From assembly GCA_029844215.1 (NCBI GenBank), contig CM056736.1:21327501-21391500 (forward strand): a stretch of 64,000 nucleotides of DNA, read 5' to 3'. Made by a program: the position numbers and the translations under genes. This stretch comes from Przewalskia tangutica (lineage: Eukaryota; Streptophyta; Magnoliopsida; Solanales; Solanaceae). Below are positions 58,603 to 64,000 of the stretch, one piece after another (position 1 is the first letter of the stretch; every line of letters starts with the position of its first letter). Under the pieces are notes generated by a model. It saw only the letters and a list, made by a program, of their open reading frames with translations, was not told the DNA's origin and did not search any database.

Positions 58603-59149
58603 CAACGAACAGTTATAAAAATAACACCTGACACACAACAAAAGGCATGCACACATATCATTCAACCACATTTAAAAAAAATACCAATGCAAATTTTTTA
58701 ATTTAATATACCTGTAGCTCAGCAACGAAACCAATAATTTTAGGGCACACAATGATTTTTCTTAGCTTAGAACAATTTTAGGGCTCACATTTCAGTTTGC
58801 ATGTGCTCAGATTTCGGTTTGCACTAAGTTTCCCGAATTAGACGATTTTAGTGAGAATTTTAGGGCTCAAATTTAGGGTTAAGAACAAAAGAACCAAGGA
58901 AGAAAGTAAAATTTAGGGCTAAGAACTCAGATTTTGATTTTAGGAAATAAAACATGAAATTTTTTGGTGATGAAAATGGTTCGTGGGAAAACTGAGAGCG
59001 TTTTTTTGGTTGATGAAATGAAGATGAATGTGCTGAATGTTAAGAAAAATATGTTAGATGGGCCTGGGCCTTTTTTCGACCTAAATGGTTTATTTAGATG
59101 AGCTGAATTTTAAGGGTTGGGTCGACTCCAAAAATAATGGTCCAACGCA

Positions 59150-59348
59150 AAAAAATCAACACACAATATGTAACGGTTTAAATAATTGTCATATTCCTGT
59201 CATAAATTTATAACAGTTTATATAACTGTCACACTTATGTCATAAGTGTGTGTTGATCGAGAAGTCAACGGAAAAACTGTCATACTATGTGACATTTTCA
59301 AAAACTATCACACTATTATTGTCATCGTAGATCATTTTTTTTGTAGTG
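59150..59348 (-). repeat. CACTA terminus and sub-terminal repeats
   Basis: On the minus strand, short motifs of the type tgacagttt or gtcacatag recur in both orientations within 200 bp of the CACTACAAAAAAAA end (atgtaacggttt, aactgtcaca, tgtcatactatgtgaca). Such arrays bind TNPA-like proteins in known CACTA elements. The sequence is seen here; binding is inferred. Confidence 0.8.
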
Positions 59349-59712
59349 TACAACGATAATTTTTTTTAAATGGGGGATCGGAACAGGCGTGCCGGGTAGC
59401 GGGACTAGCCGGATCGGGCGACCCGCTGTACACCCTTATTCAAAACTAATTTATTAGATTAAAGCTACGGGATGAAGTGGTTAAGAATATTCATTAAATC
59501 ATTATATTATTAAGCTAATATACCTCTCATAATTGAGTTTCAAGCTTTGTATTGATAAATTATTCAGAAAGTTGTCTAAAGAGGGAGGAAAGAGACAATT
59601 GTGAGGTTTTTGTTAAGCCGTATACACTCCCTTAAGATTACTGTAATCTCCAAGACTTGAAACAGTTCAAAGTGTGTGTATTTTTTGTTGGCAAATAGGG
59701 TTAGTAGAAAAG
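59349..59712 (+). promoter_or_regulatory. Upstream region of the DEK-C-like gene
   Basis: 364 bp between the CACTA end and the start codon. It must hold the core promoter and 5' UTR unless the promoter extends into the transposon. It contains a GC-rich patch (59381-59430: gccgggtagcgggactagcc) and AT-rich DNA. No TATA box can be assigned with confidence. The start codon context is gaaaAGATGGCG, favourable for plants (G at +4). Confidence 0.4.
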
Positions 59713-59792
59713 ATGGCGAAGCAAGGGATAGAATTAGCAAATATTGAGACAGCTTTGCGCTCTCGTCTTCAACATTTCAAAGATAATGCTGA
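59713..59792 (+). CDS. DEK C-terminal-domain-like protein, exon 1 (partial gene)
   Basis: First coding exon of the only host gene in the window. It encodes 26 full codons, MAKQGIELANIETALRSRLQ then HFKDNA, plus two bases of the next codon. It ends at a good splice donor, GA|GTATGTG. The translation joins in phase to the exon at 61987, giving an N-terminal segment of amphipathic helices. The joined pattern (L-x-x-x-L, then T-L-E-x-V-R-R-L-x-E-E-D-L, then D-x-H-K-x-F-I) resembles the DEK C-terminal fold found in plant chromatin and histone-chaperone-type proteins. The family call rests on pattern memory only. The first intron is 2.2 kb. The ATG was chosen because it is the first in frame and in good context. 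The gene continues beyond the window. Confidence 0.65.
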
Positions 59793-60129
59793 GTATGTGC
59801 TCCTCCTCATCATTTTTTTTCTAGTTTCCATTGAATTATTACTTTGATTTATGTTTTTACACTACTTTTGATTGAAGTGCTTGTTTGATATGGGTGAGGG
59901 TAAGGGGGTAGGAACTGAAAAAAAAACATTATGGGTCAATTGGGATTTTTCTGTCTAGTGTTTATTGTGGAGCAATGGAGGTGCCAGGGCCGTTGTGTTT
60001 TCTGGCCCGGATCCGGGTCTGGGTTAAGTGTTGGTGTTCTCTCAGCTAGTGTTGCCAAAGGGTGCCCATTTCTGTCAGTTGAGTGAAAAACGGAGAATGT
60101 TCTTATTGAAGACGGGGAAAAATCGTTGC

Positions 60130-60346
60130 ACCCGAGGGTGTCACAGTGAAGTGAGTTGAGAACCATGTCAGGTTTAAATCTCAACAGAGACAAAAAGACT
60201 AGGTGATTTCTTCCCATCTCTCCTAGCTTTGGTTGATAGAATTACCTGGTTCTGCTGGTGGGAGGTGGCAGGTATCCCATGGAATTAGTTGAGGTGCGCG
60301 CAAGCTGGCTCGGACACCATGGTTATTAAAAAAAAGGGGAAAAAAT
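60130..60346 (+). mobile_element. tRNA-derived SINE, copy 1
   Basis: Reads cccgagggtgt...gagttgagaaccatg...ggtttaaatctcaac (B-box-like, 60171-60181), ctaggtgatttcttcccatc, then ggtgggaggtggcaggtatc, ggaattagttgaggtgcgcg, caagctggctcggacaccat and an A-rich tail. This matches a SINE type widespread in Solanaceae introns. The segment holding the A box is deleted relative to copy 2. Confidence 0.85.
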
Positions 60347-61282
60347 TTCTGAGTGTTAAAAGTTCTCTGAGTGTTGCAGCAGGGAACACGTTCTTCCGCT
60401 GAAGCTTTGGGAGAGGAGGAGGAGAGTTAATCTGAAGTTATTTTGGCCTGCATGTGTTTTATGTGAGCATTGGTACATCCTGCATGTTCCCCATATATGA
60501 TATTATATACATCTTTTTAGTATAAGTACATTATACTATACATCTTGTCCTTGCATAGTTGGAAGTATTTTAAGATGTGATCCAGTAAATGCCGCAAAGG
60601 CATGAATCTTATGCCTGTATTTATGTGTGAAACCCATCTGTGTCTTACCCTTTCAGTACATATCCAGTAATTGTCATATGATATGAAGATGTACATAATT
60701 TTCTCGGGTTCCAGTTGGGTGATGGTGTTGGAATTGATATATGAGATGAATGACAAATTAATTTTGAAGGCTTTGAGTTTACTTTTTCATTTTCTAGTAT
60801 AGTATTGCGGTCTTTGTAGTACAACGATAAGTTGATTGCACATACACTATATTATTCAAATGGAATTTGTTGCATATCTTTAGATTGGTTCTTAGTGGTA
60901 TGGTATCTGAACTTTATTTTTTAACTAGGTTTTGCATCATTGTTCAGTTTTTTTTTGGGTAGAAAAGGGTCAACTTTGTCCTTGTACTATCTTAAATTGA
61001 ACAACATTGCGTTATGTTAAACTTTTAGTCCAATATTACCCCCGATGTTCTTGTTTTTGTCCTTGAACCCCTAATGGAGTTCCAACCTGAGGATAACTTT
61101 AACTCATAGTTAAAAGTTGAGGGGTAAATTTGGTCCTTTTTTTTCAAGGCAAGGGAAAATGTGGGATGATTTGCTAACAACAAGGGTAAGAATGGACCAA
61201 AAGTGTAATGGATGGCAACTTTGTTATTATTTCATTTTTTAATTCAAAATAACAATTTTGATATGCAAGATATACACTGAAT

Positions 61283-61516
61283 CTTTTTTGATAACTATGA
61301 TATTCGGACCATCTTACGCACATCTCTACTAATTATACGGAGTACCTGTACCTCCCACAACATAGGTACCGGGTAATGCCGTCCACCAATGCTAGGACAG
61401 GTGGGAAGAAATCACCAAATGTTTTTGCCTCAGTTGGGATTTGAACCTGAGACCTCATGGTTCTCAACTCACTTCATTAACCAAGAGACCACACCCTTCA
61501 GTGCCACAAGAGATGT
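61283..61516 (-). mobile_element. tRNA-derived SINE, copy 2
   Basis: Reverse orientation. The minus strand reads gaagggtgtggtctcttggt (A-box region), ggttcaaatcc (B box), ggtgatttcttcccacctgt, then diverged 3' sequence to a T run on the + strand at 61284-61289. A 7-bp direct repeat ACTGAAT (61276-61282 and 61517-61523) flanks it as the target duplication. Same family as copy 1. Confidence 0.85.
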
Positions 61517-61986
61517 ACTGAATTAACTACAATGTTTTCATATAATTTGGTATCTGTTGTTGAACTGAAATAAATGAGAAATCTGATCAATACTCGGCAA
61601 AGAAATTCAATAATATCTTTATGACCAAGAGCTACTTGTGAAAAAGAGAGAGTAAACAGTTTTATAACCCTTCTATCTAAAATTGGGGGCTGTAAAGCTG
61701 ATGATGTTAGGATAATTCAGGGTGAGGAGCAACAAATGTTGTACATGCATGATCTTCTACTCGAAGGGCTCTTGTTTTCTTCAAAAGGAGCATGAACAAC
61801 CTTAAAGAACTGTTCCATGTTTCAGAGGCCTTCGAGCCTTGGCATTTCAGGTCCTGTTTCAATGGTACAGTTAAAGTGTGTTGAAACAAGAACATACATT
61901 AAATGCTTTTTTTATGGATGCTTTATTTTATCAATTTTTTTTATAGTTCTAATGTATTGTTGGGTGGCTTTGAATTTGTGGTGCAG

Positions 61987-62092
61987 CTCCTTCACTTTGG
62001 AGAGGGTGCGTAGACTGATAGAGGAAGACTTGGAGCTTGAAAAGTATGCTCTTGATGTGCATAAAAGATTCATTAAGCAGTTCTTGGAGAAG
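61987..62092 (+). CDS. DEK C-terminal-domain-like protein, exon 2
   Basis: Preceded by the acceptor tttgtggtgcag and followed by the donor AAG|GTAATC. The first base completes a GAC codon with exon 1. The next 35 codons read SFTLERVRRLIEEDLELEKY and then ALDVHKRFIKQFLEK, with no stop, ending in phase 0. Charged and helical; codon use and reading are clean, unlike every transposon frame in the window. Members of this family usually carry long acidic, low-complexity C-terminal parts, which must lie on exons past 64000. No further convincing exon is seen between 62093 and 64000. Expression and function are not evident from sequence. Confidence 0.7.
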
Positions 62093-62125
62093 GTAATCTT
62101 ATTGGTTTGTTAGTTTATAAATGGT

Positions 62126-62421
62126 ACATTTTGTGTATTCTGGTTTCCACACCGTCTTGCTGTTTATTGTATTTCATAATGTATTGAATTTTCACATTTT
62201 ACGTACTCTAAGTTGTTTAATGTTCACATTTTGTGTATCCTATTTTCCGCATCGTCTTGCTATTTATTGTATGTCATAATCTATGTTGCTCGGACTCTTC
62301 AAAAATGCGGTGTGTGTCACATCCTCCAAAAGTATTTCATTTTTGAGAGCCTGAGCAACATAGGTCATAATGTATTGAAACTGTTACTGAATTTCTCATT
62401 TTACGTACTCTAAGTTGTTTA
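62126..62421 (+). repeat. Tandem duplication in intron 2, second copy carrying a MITE
   Basis: Copy 1 (62126-62219) and copy 2 (62226-62421) share acattttgtgtatyc, cgtcttgct, tttattgtat, tcataat, gtattgaa and cattttacgtactctaagtt. Copy 2 is longer because it contains the 83-bp MITE plus one target duplication, and 11 extra bases. Confidence 0.85.
62281..62363 (+). mobile_element. 83-bp hairpin MITE with 8-bp target duplication
   Basis: The ends CTATGTTGCTCGGACTCTTC and the complement of GAGAGCCTGAGCAACATAG form an imperfect inverted repeat of about 26 bp on each side of a short loop region. It is flanked by GTCATAAT at 62273-62280 and 62364-62371. An 8-bp duplication suggests the hAT superfamily. 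The unoccupied form of the site is visible in the first duplication copy (ttcataatgtattg, 62173-62186). Sequences with these ends are very common in Solanaceae. Confidence 0.88.
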
Positions 62422-62425
62422 GAGC

Positions 62426-62563
62426 AGTGTTCTAAAAAACGGCCTAGGCGCCCCTAGGCCGTCCCGATTTTTCCCTAGGCGTCCCCAATCCGATTTTTTT
62501 TAATGGGGGTAAAATCGTACCCAATTTTGCCCTAGGCTTTCGTACACGCCTACCTAGCAGAAA
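62426..62563. repeat. Unclassified repeat with CCTAGGCG motifs
   Basis: A C/G-rich island in AT-rich intron. The motif cctaggc occurs repeatedly (ggcctaggcgcccctaggcc, ccctaggcgtcc, ccctaggctt), partly palindromic. Sequences of this style are dispersed in plant genomes. I cannot name the family or its ends. Confidence 0.45.
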
Positions 62564-63560
62564 GGTGATGGCTTTCACCTTTTGGCGATAGCTGTAAGTC
62601 CTCTCACTAGATTGTCTTTTTCCTTTGCTATCTGTTTTTTCTGGGCTAGCGTGCTACTGACCGTCATTTATTGTCAACGTTCTTATATATATATATATTA
62701 TATCTTTTCTGGGCTAGCGTGTGTTTGTCTCTTTGCTTCTCCTGCGAACGTTGGTATGTGGAAACAGCAGTCTGTGCTTTTGCAGTGATAGCTGTCTCCA
62801 CCTCTATCTACATTGGTTTCAGAGAGAAATCATTTGGAGGATGAATTAAAGCGTGCATGAGACCTCAACGTGCGATAGCCTATGGAGTTTGGGTCATTCA
62901 TATCCTTATCGTCAACAAATTGTTTGGTATTTTCCTTGACCCTAATGGTGCTCCAATTTAAATAAAGTATATTGGAGAGTAATTCTAAATTATAAATGAG
63001 AAGTAATTAAAGGTGAATTTGAACATTTTCCTCAAAAAATTTAGACACTTAAGTGAAGATCAATTAAAGTCAAGGACTAACCCACAAACAATTTGTGAAT
63101 AGTACCCGATCGTTTGATTTGAGTTTTAGATGAGCTAATACTCACATAAAAATTTGCATAAGCTTATATAGTGTAAGGTTGAGATTTGCGGAGACCTAAT
63201 CTCCATATAAGAATAAGCATTAATTAATACCACAATGTTTGGTTGCCGTAAAGAATAAATTTTAGGCCTAACTCAACTCCAAAAGTTAGCTTGTAGAGTG
63301 AGGATTGTCCAAGTTCATATAAGAAGTCCATGTTCTCATTTCATATCCGATGTGGGACTCTTAACAGTTGCTCCATTTTATTATCCTTATAAATAATAGG
63401 AGTACCAACATATATTATGCTCGGAAATTCGAATTATTCTGGACTGTTTCTGGCCTTGAAAATGGATCTACTAGATGAATTATGTTCACAATGGTAATGA
63501 ACCCATGTATAGTACACTGATGTCATGGACACTGTTGACATGGTTGAAAATTTAGAACTA
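62564..63560. other. Intron 2 body, nothing recognised
   Basis: AT-rich DNA. A short phrase tttctgggctagcgtg occurs twice (62637 and 62707), separated by a TA microsatellite. No convincing exon, RNA gene or transposon. Confidence 0.4.
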
Positions 63561-63563
63561 TTA

Positions 63564-63680
63564 GGGGTCATTTGGTTCGGAACGAATTATCCTGGGTTAA
63601 TTATACCGAAATTAATTATTCTGAAATTAGTTCTGTACTTGCTTTTCAGATTTATGTTCCCAACGCTTTGTCTACAGCTA
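63564..63680. mobile_element. Possible Tourist-like MITE, left end only
   Basis: TTA followed by GGGGTCATTTGGTTCGGAAC is the usual left end of a Solanaceae MITE class with TTA/TAA target sites. The matching right end (complement of the same) is not found before 64000, so it is either truncated or continues outside. Confidence 0.45.
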
Positions 63681-63703
63681 AGTTATATGTATATTCATCT
63701 TTT

Positions 63704-63806
63704 CATATATATATATATATTACATATATATATATATATTATATTCTATATAATCGTATTCATATACTTATATATATTATATTTTATCTTATATATATAT
63801 ATTGTC
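63704..63806. repeat. AT microsatellite
   Basis: Runs of (at)n and (ta)n broken by short insertions. Responsible for two spurious open frames rich in Ile and Tyr. Confidence 0.9.
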
Positions 63807-64000
63807 TCTCTCTTCTAATATATTTTACCATTACTATCTATTTCCCACTGTCCGAGGCACTGTGTAATACAGACGTGCTAGTGCAGAAAGATGTCCTGTT
63901 TCGTGACTAGTCTATGTTCAATTTAATGCAAGATTGATGAATAAGATTTATATATTTTATGCATATATGATATATATACAAATACAATTGATGTAAAATA

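Larger units (their letters stand above)
56300..59348 (-). mobile_element. CACTA (En/Spm) DNA transposon, one end preserved
   Basis: The right end at 59348 reads CACTACAAAAAAAATGATC on the minus strand, the family terminus. Behind it are sub-terminal repeats (tgtcacactt, atgacag and gtgacattt motifs at 59160-59340). Inside is a TNP2-type transposase (58602 down to about 56300). I find no CACTA terminus at the left, where gypsy sequence begins, so the left end is lost. The three bases after the terminus are TAC, but no partner exists to confirm a 3-bp duplication. Confidence 0.88.
59793..61986 (+). other. Intron 1 of the DEK-C-like gene
   Basis: 2,194 bp with GT...AG ends. It contains two SINE copies in opposite orientation (60130-60346 and 61283-61516). 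A segment at about 60960-61145 (gggtcaactttgtccttg ... ggggtaaatttggtcc) looks like a small unclassified repeat. No other coding potential is seen. Confidence 0.6.

Noticed and set aside
63525..63910. 97- and 112-codon frames at the right edge, possible exon 3
   Set aside because: They are mostly Ile/Tyr from an AT microsatellite, with no continuity with the DEK-C-like reading.

Overview
This window is intergenic, transposon-packed plant DNA, almost certainly from a Solanaceae species. The evidence is the repeat families: long-LTR Ty3/gypsy elements starting TGTCACGACCC, Ogre-type elements primed by tRNA-Arg, a tRNA-derived SINE and a small hairpin MITE of types I recognise from tomato, potato, pepper and tobacco introns. 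The species cannot be named from sequence alone. No rRNA or tRNA gene, organellar block or CRISPR array is visible, and no virus or toxin gene was recognised. Only one host gene is supported. It starts at 59713 on the + strand and runs off the right edge.

Layout, left to right. (1) 1-12066: an LTR of a gypsy element (LTR-X), cut in two by a full-length gypsy element, Gypsy A (385-10207, minus strand, target duplication CATCA). (2) 12067-13900: the 5' part of an RTE-type LINE, interrupted by LTR-X. (3) About 14500-47853: one degraded Copia element (Copia-1, minus strand). It was split by Gypsy B (15745-25412, duplication AGTAT), whose internal region is mostly a piece of an L1-type LINE. It was split again by an Ogre-like element (Ogre-out, 27160-46815, duplication CGGAA). 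Ogre-out's own 3' LTR was in turn split by a second, oppositely oriented copy of the same family (Ogre-in, 28665-37074, duplication GCTGA). (4) 47853-51841: a second Copia element (Copia-2), fused head-to-tail to Copia-1 by a deletion that removed the 3' end of one and the 5' end of the other. (5) 52285-about 56290: an LTR and integrase fragment of a third gypsy element (Gypsy C). (6) About 56300-59348: a CACTA (En/Spm) transposon carrying a broken TNP2 transposase and one preserved terminus. (7) 59349-64000: promoter/5' UTR, two coding exons and long introns of a gene whose first 62 codons resemble a DEK C-terminal-type domain. Its introns hold two SINEs, a MITE inside a tandem duplication and other repeats.

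All recognisable transposon genes carry stops, frameshifts or deletions, so none looks autonomous. Four target-site duplications were read directly, and the Copia-1 reading resumes across each insertion, so the order of events is well supported: Copia-1 first, then Gypsy B and Ogre-out, then Ogre-in.

The most unusual material is the Ogre-like pair. Both copies have tRNA-Arg primer sites, about 2.4-2.7 kb LTRs and no gag-pol. Their internal regions are instead built from conserved leader sequence, a motif centred on TACGTA, an 85-bp satellite-like array with a 28-bp sub-period, and a short array of hairpin-forming 79-bp units next to the polypurine tract.
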